Shown: positions 19,027 to 31,055, numbered from the stretch's first letter. The stretch: 64,000 nt of DNA from Ferruginibacter sp050611725 (GCF_050611725.1 NZ_JBODJB010000001.1:2728001-2792000); one strand, 5' to 3'. The notes: generated from the letters alone by a model not told the origin. Translations and numbers: made by a program.

Positions 19027-22000
19027 TTATTGTTTAACCAACTTATATCTGTAAGCTGCATTATCGCTTAAATCAACTATTTCAAGAATATATGTACCTG
19101 CTTGCAAATTAGACAGATTACCAACTACTAAGTGATTGTTTCCACTATTTATTTTTCCGGTCATTGATCTTATTGCCTTTCCTGAAATATCGATCATTCG
19201 TATTGTAATTTTATTACTATTCTGACTTTGGAAGTTGATATCGATTCTATCGGTAAAAGGATTCGGATAAGCATTGACAATGCCTATTGTTACTCCAACT
19301 TTTACAGCAATTGAATTACTATAAGAGAATGTTCCGTTGATATCAACCGATTTCAAGCGATAATAATTTACACCTGAACTTGGTGAAGTATGTGCGTACG
19401 AATAAGAACTTTTTTCATTTGATGTACCGCTAATGGTTGCGATCTTAGTGAAAGTATATCCGTCAGAAGAGTATTCTATTTCAAACTGCTTAAAGCCTTG
19501 TTCTGTTGTTGCTATCCATGAAAGCTGCACTTCTGAGTTTTTATTAACACCGTTAAGATCCAAAATTTTAACAGGTAAAACTGTAGCTATTGTATAGATA
19601 CCAGCATCAATATCTGATTTGAATTTATCCCCCGGAGTCAATGTGATATATCCGGTAGTACCTGTTGATGTATTCGGATCGCTATCTGTATTCGCATCAC
19701 CACCTGCACGTTCAGGAGAGAACTTGTGAGTTATTGGCAAAGTAAATCTCACCTGATAAGCAGAACCTCCTAATGCAACCGGCACATTTGTAAATGTAAA
19801 ATTACCTGACGCATCTGTTACAGTTGTAGCGATAACTGAACCCGAAATATTAAGTAATGAAACTGTTATTCCTGCCGCACCAGCTTCGCTTCCTTCCTGA
19901 ATTCCATTTTTATTTGCATCAATCCAAACTTTATCACCTATTGAACCAAATGGCGCATAGAAACCGGCATCAATATTACTTATTGATTGAGTGGCCGATA
20001 AAGCGATATTACTTACTACTCCATTAACCGGATCACTATCTAAAGCATTGTCACCACCCTGAGCAGATAAAGTAGGTGCTAATCCGGCCGGTGTAACAAA
20101 TGTTAAGCTGTAAGTACCGGGAGCTAAATTGCTGAATAGATACATACCGGTTTTAGCATCGGTTAATACTGAAATTGTTGAACCACTAGGATAAGTCAAA
20201 GTTACTGTAGCCCCCCCAATACCCGGTTCACCATCATCTTGAATACCGTTACCGTTGAAATCATTCCATACTAGATCACCAATACTACCCAAGCCTTTTA
20301 GCCCAAAATCTATATTGTCATTTGAACCGTTGATAGTAAAACAATTTGTTTGTATTTCGCTGCCAACAATATTTACGCCATCATTTTGGTCATCAACATT
20401 TGCATTTGTTGATCCTGCATCACTTTTTGCATAATCCGAAGTAGTTGTAATGCCTACCACATAATTGCCGGCCGACACATTATTAAATTGATAATTACCA
20501 TTTGCATCCGTTGTTGTTGTTTGATTCAAATATGTACCACTGCAATCATATAATTTTACTGTTATACCACTAACACCTATTTCATTAGCATCCTTAATGC
20601 CATTATTATTTTTATCATACCAAACGGAATTACCTATACTACTGCAATAATTAACGGTTAAGTGTAAAGTATCTACTGATGCACAACCTACCCCATTTGT
20701 ATAGTTGTAAGTATAATCGCCGCTTGTTGTATAATCTGTACCATGCCAATTATATGTATCACAAACAACTTGTGTTGTTACATTATGAGTGCCATGTTTA
20801 ATGATCAAATGCAAAGTATCTACTGAAGCACAGCCTACCCCATTTGTATAACTGTAAGTGTAATCGCCGCTTGTTGTATATTCTGTACCATGCCAGTTAT
20901 AAGTTTCACAAGCAACTTGTGTTGTTGCATTGTGTGTACCATAGTTTACTGTTAAATGTAAAGTATCTACTGATGCACAACCTGCACCGTTGGTATAACT
21001 GTAAGTGTAATCTCCACTTGTTGTATAATCTGTACCATGCCAGTTATAAGTTTCACAAGCAACTTGTGTTGTTGTATTGTGTGTACCGTAGTTTACTGTT
21101 AAATGTAAAGTATCTACTGATGCACAACCTGCACCGTTGGTATAGCTGTAAGTATAATCTCCACTTGTTGTATAATCTGTACCATGCCAGTTATAAGTTT
21201 CACAAGCAACTTGTGTTGAGGCATTGTGTGTACCGTAGTTTACTGTTAAATGTAAAGTATCTACTGATGCACAACCTGCACCGTTGNNNNNNNNNNNNNN
21301 NNNNNNNNNNNNNNNNNNNNNNNNNNNNNNNNNNNNNNNNNNNNNNNNNNNNNNNNNNNNNNNNNNNNNNNNNNNNNNNNNNNNNNCTTGTTGTATAATC
21401 TGTACCATGCCAGTTATAAGTTTCACAAGCAACTTGTGTTGAGGCATTGTGTGTACCGTAGTTTACTGTTAAATGTAAAGTATCTACTGATGCACAACCT
21501 GCACCGTTGGTATAGCTGTAAGTGTAATCGCCGCTTGTTGTATAATCTGTACCATGCCAGTTGTAAGTTTCACATGCAACCTGTGTTGTTGCATTGTGTG
21601 TACCATAGTTTACTGTTAAATGTAAAGTATCTACTGATGCACAACCTGCACCGTTGGTATAGCTGTAAGTGTAATCTCCGCTTGTTGTATAATCTGTACC
21701 ATGCCAGTTGTAAGTTTCACATGCAACTTGTGTTGATGCATTGTGAGTACCGTAGTTTACTGTTAAATGTAAAGTATCTACTGATGCACAACCTGCACCG
21801 TTGGTATAGCTGTAAGTGTAATCGCCGCTTGTTGTATAATCTGTACCATGCCAGTTGTAAGTTTCACATGCAACCTGTGTTGTTGCATTGTGTGTACCAT
21901 AGTTTACTGTTAAATGTAAAGTATCTACTGATGCACAACCTGCACCGTTGGTATAACTGTAAGTGTAATCTCCGCTTGTTGTATAATCTGTACCATGCCA

Positions 22001-25000
22001 GTTGTAAGTTTCACATGCAACTTGTGTTGAGGCATTGTGTGTACCGTAGTTTACTGTTAAATGTAAAGTATCTACTGATGCACAACCTGCACCATTGGTA
22101 TAACTGTAAGTGTAATCACCACTAGTTGTATAATCTGTACCATGCCAGTTGTAAGTTTCACATGCAACTTGTGTTGAGGCATTGTGTGTACCATAGTTTA
22201 CTGTTAAATGTAAAGTATCTGTAGACGGGCAACCTGTTCCACTTAAATAATTATAAATATAAGTTCCACTTGTTGTGTAATCCACCCCATGCCAGTTATA
22301 TATTTCACATGCAGTTTGTACTGAAGAAGTGTGAATACCAATACAAACAAACCCTGCGTCATTAAATGTGTTTACCTGACCTGCAGTTAATAGGATCCCA
22401 CTTACTACACCCCCTATCGGGTCACTATCTTTTGTGTCGTCGCTACCAATATTTGAAGATGCAGCAGTAAAACCTGAAGGCGTAGTAAATGTAAGCGTAT
22501 ATGTGCCGGGTGCTAAATTATTAAAAGCATACAATCCATTTGCATCGGTAGTTAAGTTAACCGTTACAGCATTAGGATAGGTCAGCACAACATTTACCCC
22601 GGCTAGTCCTTGTTCTCCTGAATCCTGAAGACCATTAGCATTAAAATCGTCCCAAACCCTATCTCCAATTGAACCTGTACCTTTTAGTGCAAAGCCTAAA
22701 GTAAGATTACCGTTTGAACCATCTCCGTCTGTTGTTGGCTCACCACCCGCTGTTAATGCTATAGAGTTACTTCTCAATTCACCTGTTAATGTTGTTACGC
22801 CATTATTATCCGAATTATTATCATTATTAGGATTAGAACTTGTCGCTGTAGTTGTACCTGCTGCATATCCGGCAGGTATTACAACACCTACTATATAGTT
22901 ACCGGGAGTTAAACCCGTAAAAGAATAAACTCCACCGACATTTGTAGTTGTAGTTGAAACAGCTACACCATCAGGAATATTATCACCATTTGCATCATTA
23001 TACAAATTGACATTAGCTCCATTTATAAATGGCTCTCCGCTATCCTGAATTCCATTATTATTCTGATCATCCCAAACAAATTTACCCAAGCTTAAATTAG
23101 TAGATTTGAAACCGGCATCTATTGTTAAATTATTCTGACCGGAAGTTAAAACGATTCCACTAACGGTACCGCCTATCGGATCACTATCTTTTGCATCATC
23201 GGAACCAACATTGGCAGTTGTTGCAACATAACCCGAAGGAGTTGTGAAGCTTATGCTATATGTTCCATGTTTTACATTTGTAAATGTATATTTACCACTT
23301 GCATCAGTTGTTGCATTAACAGTTGTACCATTTTGACGAGTCAATGTTACGCTTACCCCTGAAATACCCGGCTCTCCCGGATCCTGAATAGCATTACCAT
23401 TTTGGTCATCCCATACTAAATCACCAATGGTACCGTAAGATATCGGGTTTACTCTTACTACTCTGCTAAAGAAATTTATTCTGCCACAGGCATCAGTTAC
23501 AGTAACCCGAATGATACAATCTGTTGCAACAGTAACGGTTGGCGCAATAAATTGAGTAGACAATGCATTAGGATTTACAAAACTACCGCCATTAGTACTC
23601 GTCCATGTAATTGAATAATTTGGTGTACCACCCGTAACACTTACACTTACATTAATTGTATCACCAGTTTCTAATGAATCAGAAACTGAAAAATTATAAA
23701 GTTCCGGTCTTCTTTCGATACCGGCATTTAATAAGAAGTTGCCATAAATTCTTGCTGCTGCTACATTCTCTGCAACTGTACCACCTGCTATAGAATGAGA
23801 CGCTTCATACATAACCATACCATATGTAGAATTTCCAAATCCTCTCCCATAAACAAGAGCTGCCGCAGGACCAGGTGCATAAGTTCCGTTTGTTACCTGA
23901 GGATGATCGATGTCATAAATCCCAATTTTTGTTGTTGATCTCCACCCTTGGCTATATGGAATATATATTTGTTCAGAACCATTTTGTAATGCACCATCTA
24001 GTGTTCCAACAAACTGCATAAACGGATCTGATGCGATCAAAGGATTAAAAAGGCCTTGTGATGTACTATAGTTATATGGCGGCGTCCCATCTGAGTGACT
24101 ACCCCACGGAACCAACCCTGCATTACTTAAAAAATTCATGTCAGGATTACCATCTCCGTTAATATCTACTAAAGACTCGAGGGCACTTGCAGAGTGACAT
24201 GCAGCCCATAAATGTCCTCCATTTGTAACAAAACTTTTTAGCGTTTGTGCATAACCGCTAGCCAATGTCCAGCTTTGAGGGTCAGCATGAGGCATTGCAT
24301 AAATATCATCGCAATTCACCAGATCAGCGGGTGTACCTAAACGATAAGAAGAATCAGGAACACCTGCATTGATATAAAAAGCATCTCGTATTTTAGCTCC
24401 ATTTTGCAGATCAAGTACTGCATTAGGGAACGAAGTAATATAATTGTAAATTGGTGCAGTAAATGCAGGTTGGTTAAAATTTACTGTTAGCCCGGGATAT
24501 GCTGAAACCCAAGTATTTATAATAGTTTGAACTGTTGATACATATTCTGCAGGAACTATAAAAGCACCTCCTTTATAAGATGTACCGGAAACTGTAAAAT
24601 CAGTCTGATCAACCTTATTTGCTGCGTCTACAAAAGTCTTATTAGGATTAACCGACCAATAAACCGGTATTTTATAAGTACGAACCAATTGATAAACCAA
24701 ACCGTAAGGGCGCAACCCGTTATTATATGTTTGTGGAGTTACACCCATATTAATAATGCAGGCACCTGCTGCAAAATTTTTATATCCTGCAACCGTTATC
24801 GAACTTGAATTATTTGTTGTATTTGCATCTAATTCTGAGGAGCTTGTAATTGTTGCAGTATTAACCAATGTTTTTGCGACTTCAAAATTTGTAGTTATTA
24901 TTAGAGTTGCACTAGCTCCATTCGCAAGACTTATACCTGTCCAGTTTCCTGTTGCACTTGAATAGGCTCCATTAGAAGTAGTGGCCGAAACAAATCTTAA

Positions 25001-26755
25001 ACCCACAGGTAAAGCATCAGATACTGTTACATTGCTAACTGCGTTCGGACCATTATTAGTTACTGTAATTGTATAACTAAATGATTCGCCTTCAACAGGT
25101 GCAGCATTACTTGAAGTAGTTGATACTTGCAAATCGGCTCCGCTAACCTGAAAGGATACTCTGCTCGTATCATTTGAAGTATTATTACCACTTTGAGAAG
25201 TTGATATATTAGCCGTACTGGATACCAAATATCCTGCTGTATTATTATTTACTGTTGCGTTGATTGTAAGTACTGCTGTATTGCTACCAGTAGTTGCAGA
25301 AAGAGTTGAATTGCCAAAGCTCCATAAACCTGTAGTAGAATTATAACTACCAAGTGTAGCCGAAGATGAAACAAAACTTACCAGAGCAGGCAAAATATCT
25401 GATACAGAAAAAGCGGCTGCAGCATATGGACCATTATTAGTAACAGTAACAGTATAAACTACTGCATCTCCTTCTGATCGTATTGAGTTACTTACTGAAT
25501 TAGTAATTGAAAGATCGGTACTTCCTATAATAACCATCGCACTGTCTGAATTGTTGGAAGTATACGAATCCGGTTGAGAAGCATATGTAACACTTGCTGT
25601 GTTAGTTATTGCCGACCCCAATGTTCCTGTATTAACTGTAGCATTAATTGTCAGCGTTCTTGTTTCATTTAATGCAAGATCTAAGTTGGTACCGCCCCAT
25701 ATATGTGTTGCAGGATTGTATGAACTTTCTGTTGCAGATGAAGAAACATAAGTTAAACCCGCCGGTAGTATATCCTGAATCTGAACATCATTTGATGCAA
25801 GCGGACCATTATTGGTTACTGTAACCGTATAAACTATAGTGTTACCTGGTACAGCAGATGTTACATTTGCTTGTTTTGTAATTCTAAGATCTGCTCCATC
25901 TACTGTTAAACTTGCTGATGCTGAATTATTTGTTGTAATATCATCATGCTGATTAAAACTATAAATAGCAGCAGTATTAGTTATTACTTGTGCTGCCGTA
26001 CCGGTGTTTACAGTTGCATCTATAGTAAGTGAAACGTTAGCACCACTATTCAACTGGCTTGCAAATGTCCAAAGCTTTGTTGCCGGATTATAACTTCCGT
26101 TGGTTGTAGATGAAGTAACATACGTTAACCCTGCCGGTAGTGTATCTGTAACCTTTATTCCCGATGCAAATGAAGGGCCGTTATTTTTTACATTGATCGT
26201 ATAACGAATTGTATTTCCGATTGCCGGGCTGGTATTGTTGACAGTCTTTGTAAGTTGCAGATCAGCTGAATTAACTGTAAAATCTACCGAGGCATAATCA
26301 TTTGAACTGAGCACATCTGTTTGATTAACCGAATATAAAGAGGCTGAATTACTTACTGTTTGACCGGATGTAAAACTATTTACCGTTACATTTATAGTAA
26401 GTGTTTTGACAGCCGATTTATTAATTGAACCAACGTTCCATAAACCTGTATTTACATCGTAAGTACCTTGTGTAGCTGAGGCTGAAACGAATGTTATCCC
26501 TCCCGGTAAAATATCTTTAATTACTACATTGCTTGCATTTGCCGGTCCGTTATTCGATGCGGTTACTGTGTAGCTGATAGATTGATTTTCATTAGGTGTA
26601 AGATCACTTACTGTTTTCGCTACTGTAATATCAACATTTTGTGAAAATGCAAATACAGAATTAAGTAAAAACAAAAGAGTAAAAATTACAACAAGCTTTA
26701 ATTCATTGGAGAATGAAAGTTGTTTTACCGTTGGGTAGATAGAGGTTTGTTTCAT
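19027..26755 (-). CDS. Giant DUF11 / SdrD_B / Cys-repeat protein with T9SS type A domain, interrupted by assembly gap
   Basis: One gene read across 100 N (21287-21386). The frames on the two sides differ by one, as expected if the N run is a placeholder. N-terminus: signal peptide (to about residue 38, FAFSQ), five DUF11 beta-sandwich repeats (each starting ADLxIT or similar), then about 360 residues (24.78-23.70 kb) that look like a class I glutamine-amidotransferase-like fold (GGHLWAACHSAS, VYGRGFGNSTYGMVMYEASHS), a PKD-like domain, three SdrD_B domains, at least eleven 49-residue two-cysteine repeats around the gap, three more SdrD_B domains, and a T9SS type A sorting domain (YPNPFTDRI ... 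YKLVKQ). At least 2540 residues are visible. It is probably an outer-surface protein; the central amidotransferase-like fold need not be catalytic. Start ATG at 26755 precedes a good signal peptide. Confidence 0.85.
20645..22350 (-). repeat. 147-bp tandem repeats (49-aa Cys module)
   Basis: The unit recurs every 147 bp (for example 20944 and 21091). It codes for THN(A/S/T)TQVACETYNWHG, then DYTTSGDYTYSYTNG, then GCASVDTLHLTVN. Six complete copies lie on the high-coordinate side of the gap, four on the other side, with one partial copy on each edge. Central copies are nearly identical in DNA. Confidence 0.9.
21287..21386. other. Assembly gap (100 N)
   Basis: Exactly 100 N placed inside near-identical 147-bp repeats. 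The size is a scaffolder convention, not a measurement. The flanking reading frames are out of register by one across it. Confidence 0.98.
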
Positions 26756-27055
26756 TTCAAAAGGATTGAATTAAATTTTAATTCGGCTTTTCGGAACTTT
26801 TCAACTCCGTGTAAGATATTGGTTTTTAATGCACCTGTTTAAGCATAATATATTCGCTGAAATACATTGTACTTAAATTAAAGATCATATTTCGCCGATG
26901 CCAAACGAAATAACTAATACCCAAAAGGTAGATTTCGGAACTATTCCCAGACTGATGGGTCAAGGAATCAACTGTGTAAGAAATAGCATTAACACCAGTG
27001 AATAAGGATAAGGGATAGTGTTAATTCTAAGTAATATAACGTTAAAGAATGTGCT
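26756..27055. other. Intergenic region between the DUF11 giant and cmk
   Basis: About 300 bases with no coding potential that I can support on either strand. It should carry the promoter of the minus-strand DUF11 gene and the 3' end of the cmk transcript. No clear terminator hairpin with a T run was found. Confidence 0.3.
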
Positions 27056-27736
27056 TTATTGCCCCATTTTTTCTTTAGCCAATTTAAGCGCAAAAGCCAA
27101 TTGCTGCTCCATGGTTAGCGATGTATTGTCCAATTCAATAGCATCTTCAGCCTTTTTGAGAGGGCTGATTTCCCTATTTGAGTCTATATAATCCCTCATT
27201 TCAAGATTTTTCTTCACCTCTTCAAAGGTCACATTAGGGTTTTTCTCTACCATTTCTTTGAATCGCCGCTCCACCCGGGTGGTGATGTCTGCGGTCATAA
27301 ATATTTTAAATTCAGCGTTTGGAAAAACTGTCGTCCCAATATCCCTTCCGTCCATCACAATCCCTTTCTTCTCTCCCATTTTTTGCTGTTGAGCCACGGC
27401 AAAATCCCTTACTTCCTTAATTGTAGCCACTTCGCTTACCTTTTCGGCAACAACAAGGTCACGAATCAAATATTCAACATTTTCGTCATTTAACAATATC
27501 TCCGATTGACGGGAATTTTCATTATACTCAAAATCTATGACGATTGATTTTAATGCAGCGGTAACCGCCAGTTTATCCGACCAATTGATATGATTTCGTA
27601 AAAAAAACAATGTGATAGCACGATACATTGCACCGCTATCTATATATACGTAGCCTAATTTCTTAGCCAGTTGTTTGGCCAAGGTACTTTTTCCGCAAGA
27701 TGACCATCCGTCAATTGTTATAATTATCTTCTTCAT
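27056..27736 (-). CDS. cmk: Cytidylate kinase
   Basis: 226 residues from the ATG at 27736; upstream in-frame codons add an unlikely 10-residue extension. P-loop DGWSSCGKST (residues 9-18), the CMP-binding DSGAMYRA (33-40), and GRDIGTTVFPNA followed by TAD...RVERR match cytidylate kinase, which phosphorylates CMP and dCMP with ATP in pyrimidine salvage and DNA precursor supply. Bacteroidota cmk typically has the SSCGKST loop form, as here. It lies downstream of clpC on the same strand, with a strong terminator between them, so it probably has its own promoter. Confidence 0.93.
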   Translation of the reverse strand: MKKIIITIDGWSSCGKSTLAKQLAKKLGYVYIDSGAMYRAITLFFLRNHINWSDKLAVTAALKSIVIDFEYNENSRQSEILLNDENVEYLIRDLVVAEKVSEVATIKEVRDFAVAQQQKMGEKKGIVMDGRDIGTTVFPNAEFKIFMTADITTRVERRFKEMVEKNPNVTFEEVKKNLEMRDYIDSNREISPLKKAEDAIELDNTSLTMEQQLAFALKLAKEKMGQ

Positions 27737-27776
27737 TGCCGTACAAAAGTCATCTAAATATTTCAAGATTCAAAAC

Positions 27777-27813
27777 AAAAAAGGCCATTTCTCCTGATGA
27801 GAAATGGCCTTTT
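27777..27813 (-). terminator. Terminator between clpC and cmk
   Basis: A perfect 15-bp stem (27779-27793 with 27799-27813) and 5-base loop; on the minus strand it is followed by T. It lies just after the clpC stop. Its A and T flanks would let it work in both directions. Confidence 0.92.
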
Positions 27814-27830
27814 AGTATTATTTGAAAAGA

Positions 27831-30383
27831 CTAGGCTTCTTCCGATTTAGCTTCTTTCTTTTTATCGCCGGCTTTTAAAGTGAAATGTATTTTTTCCTTT
27901 TCTTTATCTAGATCGGCAATTAACACATCCCCTTCTTTAACCTGCATATTCAGTATCTCTTCAGCTAATGGATCTTCCAAGTATTTTTGAATAGCCCTGT
28001 GTAAAGGTCTTGCACCAAATTGAGAATCGTATCCCTTTTCTGCTATAAAGTCTTTCGCTTCAGGCGTTAACTCCATACTGAATCCAAGGTTCACCAAACG
28101 CTTCATTACTCCTTTCATCAGAATATCGATGATCTCAAAGATGTTTTCTTTATTAAGCGAATTAAAGATGATCACATCATCGATCCTATTCAAAAACTCT
28201 GGACTGAATGTACGTTTCAATGCTTTTTCAATAACAGCCTTATTATTTTCATCAGCATTTTGTACTCTGGCGGCAGTAGCAAATCCTACACCTTCCCCAA
28301 AGTCTTTCAACTGACGAACACCAATATTTGATGTCATAATGATCAGCGTATTTTTAAAATCGACTTTTCTACCCAAACCATCTGTCAACTGACCGTCATC
28401 CAATACCTGTAATAAAATATTGTAAATATCCGGATGAGCTTTCTCAATTTCATCCAATAAGATAACGCTGTATGGTTTACGTCTAACCCTTTCCGTTAGC
28501 TGACCTCCTTCTTCATATCCAACATAGCCCGGAGGCGCTCCGATCAAGCGACTCACGGTGAATTTTTCCATGTACTCACTCATGTCTATACGGATCAGGG
28601 CATCTTCATTATCGAACATATGCCTTGCTAATGACCTTGCCAACTCCGTTTTACCTACACCCGTAGGACCAAGGAATATAAATGTACCAACCGGCTTTTT
28701 AGGATCTTTCAACCCTACTCGGTTACGTTGAATAGCTTTTACAACTTTTGAAATCGCTTCTTCCTGTCCGATCACAGCTCCTTTCAGATCATCTGCCATG
28801 CGGCGTAATTTTTCTGTTTCAGCCTGTACCATTCTTTTCACAGGAATACCTGTCATCATACTGATCACTTCAGCTATATCTTCTTCTTCTATCGGGAAGC
28901 GTTTATTCTTACTTTCTTCTTCCCAATCAGATTTTGCTTTTTCCAACTCTTCCTGTAAACGTTTTTCATTATCTCTCAATGAGGCAGCTTCTTCAAAACG
29001 CTGACTTTTTACAACCTTGTTTTTTTCTAATTTAATATCCTCGATCTTTTTCTCCAATTCAATTACTTCTTCAGGAACATTAATATTCTTGATATGTTTT
29101 CTTGCACCAACTTCATCCATTACATCAATGGCTTTATCAGGCAGTAAACGATCCGTCATATAACGTTCGCTTAATTTCACACAAGCATCAATTGCTTGTT
29201 CGCTATACGTTACATTGTGATAATCTTCGTATTTGCTTTTGATGTTGGTTAAAATTTGAATTGTTTCATCAACAGAAGGTTGTTCTACAATTACTTTTTG
29301 AAAACGCCTGTCTAACGCCCCATCTTTTTCAATATGCATACGATACTCATCTAATGTAGATGCTCCGATACATTGCAATTCGCCACGAGCCAATGCAGGT
29401 TTGAAAATATTGCTTGCATCTAAAGAACCGCTTGCTCCACCGGCTCCGACAATTGTATGTATTTCATCAATGAACAAAATAACATCTCTGTTCTTTTCCA
29501 GTTCATTCATGATGGCCTTCATTCTTTCTTCAAACTGACCACGGTATTTTGTACCGGCAACCAAAGCTGCCAGATCTAGTGATACAACTCTTTTATCAAA
29601 TAGAACTCTTGATACTTTTCTTTGAACAATTCTCAAAGCAAGTCCTTCAACAATTGCTGTTTTACCCACACCCGGCTCGCCAATTAAAATTGGATTGTTC
29701 TTTTTACGACGAGATAAGATCTGCGAAACTCTTTCAATTTCGTTTTCTCTACCAACGATCGGATCTAATGAATTGCTTTCTGCCAAACGGGTAATGTCTC
29801 TACCGAAATTATCCAACACCGGCGTTTTTGTTTTTGGAGCGTTTGCTGCTCCTCCCTTTTGAGCTCTTTGTTGCTGACCGTATTGTTTTCTTTCTTCATC
29901 AAAATCATCGTCATTTTCCTCAGAGAATTCTGCCGCTGGCGGGTTACTTGTTACAAAGCCGAGTTCATTTTTGAAAATATCATAGTCCACATCAAACTGA
30001 TTTAAAATTTGTGTAGCAATATTTTCTTTATTTTTTAAAATGGATAACATTAAGTGCTCACTTTCAACCGTAGCACTTTTATGCGCCTTAGCTTCGAGAA
30101 CAGTAATGCGAATAACTTTTTCCGCTTGTTTGGTTAGCGGCAATGAATTAATGTTAGCAATATTTTTTCCGGTTTTATCCTTTACTGCTACTTCAATTTC
30201 TTTACGGAGTTCGTAGAGGTCAACGTTTAGTGATTTTAATATTTTGATTGCAGTATTTTCACCGTCACGAATCAAACCCAATACCAAATGCTCTGTGCCG
30301 ATAAAATCATTACCCAATCTTAGCGCCTCTTCTCTGCTGTAAGAAATGATCTCTTTTACTTGTGCTGAAAAATTGTTGTCCAT
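27831..30383 (-). CDS. clpC: ATP-dependent Clp protease ATP-binding subunit ClpC
   Basis: 850 residues, typical ClpC size. Two Clp-N repeats (about 1-75 and 80-145), an acidic/glutamine linker, AAA-1 with Walker A GEPGVGKT (235-242) and Walker B VILFIDEI (301-308), a UVR-type coiled segment (about 455-485), and AAA-2 with Walker A GPTGVGKT (572-579). The loop FGEGVGF after AAA-2 Walker B carries the VGF tripeptide by which ClpC docks on ClpP. Function: unfolding of substrates for ClpP and protein quality control in the cytoplasm. Divergent from the STAS-rnz pair; single-gene unit ended by a strong terminator. No unusual features. Confidence 0.95.
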   Translation of the reverse strand: MDNNFSAQVKEIISYSREEALRLGNDFIGTEHLVLGLIRDGENTAIKILKSLNVDLYELRKEIEVAVKDKTGKNIANINSLPLTKQAEKVIRITVLEAKAHKSATVESEHLMLSILKNKENIATQILNQFDVDYDIFKNELGFVTSNPPAAEFSEENDDDFDEERKQYGQQQRAQKGGAANAPKTKTPVLDNFGRDITRLAESNSLDPIVGRENEIERVSQILSRRKKNNPILIGEPGVGKTAIVEGLALRIVQRKVSRVLFDKRVVSLDLAALVAGTKYRGQFEERMKAIMNELEKNRDVILFIDEIHTIVGAGGASGSLDASNIFKPALARGELQCIGASTLDEYRMHIEKDGALDRRFQKVIVEQPSVDETIQILTNIKSKYEDYHNVTYSEQAIDACVKLSERYMTDRLLPDKAIDVMDEVGARKHIKNINVPEEVIELEKKIEDIKLEKNKVVKSQRFEEAASLRDNEKRLQEELEKAKSDWEEESKNKRFPIEEEDIAEVISMMTGIPVKRMVQAETEKLRRMADDLKGAVIGQEEAISKVVKAIQRNRVGLKDPKKPVGTFIFLGPTGVGKTELARSLARHMFDNEDALIRIDMSEYMEKFTVSRLIGAPPGYVGYEEGGQLTERVRRKPYSVILLDEIEKAHPDIYNILLQVLDDGQLTDGLGRKVDFKNTLIIMTSNIGVRQLKDFGEGVGFATAARVQNADENNKAVIEKALKRTFSPEFLNRIDDVIIFNSLNKENIFEIIDILMKGVMKRLVNLGFSMELTPEAKDFIAEKGYDSQFGARPLHRAIQKYLEDPLAEEILNMQVKEGDVLIADLDKEKEKIHFTLKAGDKKKEAKSEEA

Positions 30384-30607
30384 GCTGTATTGAATTTAAG
30401 TTGTACAATAATAACGATTATTTCGAAGATATAGTTTGCTGCTTTATTGAAATGTTAATATGTTAAAAAGTTAAGAACAGCGTTGATAAGTTTTTGAAGG
30501 ATGGGGCTGATTTTGAGATGGTTAATCTTTAATTTTCAGTAGATTCCTTTTATACATTAGCAAATTTTCCTTTACTTTACAAACAACAATAATCGAAACA
30601 TCAATTA

Positions 30608-30991
30608 ATGAATATCAAAACAGATACCAAAGAAAAATTTACTGTTATTACGCCGCAAGAAGCAACTATCTCTGCTAATATGACAGAGGAATTGAGCAAT
30701 ATGTTGCTTTCATACCTCCAAAAAGACATTCCCCATATTGTTTTGAATATGAATGAAGTAAAGAGTATTGATAAATCCGCCGCAGAACAAATAACGATGT
30801 TGCAACAACAATTTTACGAGAACAACCGATCTTTTGTTATTTGTGCGTTAACGCCTGACGTAGAGGCATTGTTGGATGAACTTGAACTATTGGAAGTAAT
30901 GAATGTTACTCCAACAGAAAGTGAGGCCTGGGATATTTTGCAAATGGAAGAAATAGAGAGAGAACTTTTTTCTGATGAGGAGAACAATTAG
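30608..30991 (+). CDS. STAS-domain protein (anti-sigma factor antagonist-like)
   Basis: 127 residues. The pattern of a hydrophobic strand HIVLNMNEV followed by KSIDKSAAEQITMLQQQF matches the STAS fold of SpoIIAA-like proteins. The phosphorylated Ser of the classic D-S pair is replaced by Lys56, with Ser57 next to it, so regulation by the usual kinase switch is doubtful. The acidic tail (EEIERELFSDEENN) is extra. It lies 64 bp upstream of rnz on the same strand with no terminator between, so co-transcription is likely. Partner unknown. Confidence 0.7.
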   Translation: MNIKTDTKEKFTVITPQEATISANMTEELSNMLLSYLQKDIPHIVLNMNEVKSIDKSAAEQITMLQQQFYENNRSFVICALTPDVEALLDELELLEVMNVTPTESEAWDILQMEEIERELFSDEENN

Positions 30992-31055
30992 TTAGGTTTT
31001 GGTTTAGGAGTTTAGTGTTTAGAAATTAGCAATACCCTTAAAAACAAAAAAAATA

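Noticed and set aside
20844..22125. Long plus-strand open frames (184 and 245 codons) opposite the DUF11 giant
   Set aside because: They are antisense shadows of the 147-bp repeats: the unit length is a multiple of three, so any open frame stays open. Composition (LYHASYKFHKQ repeats) is unlike real proteins and there is no start signal.
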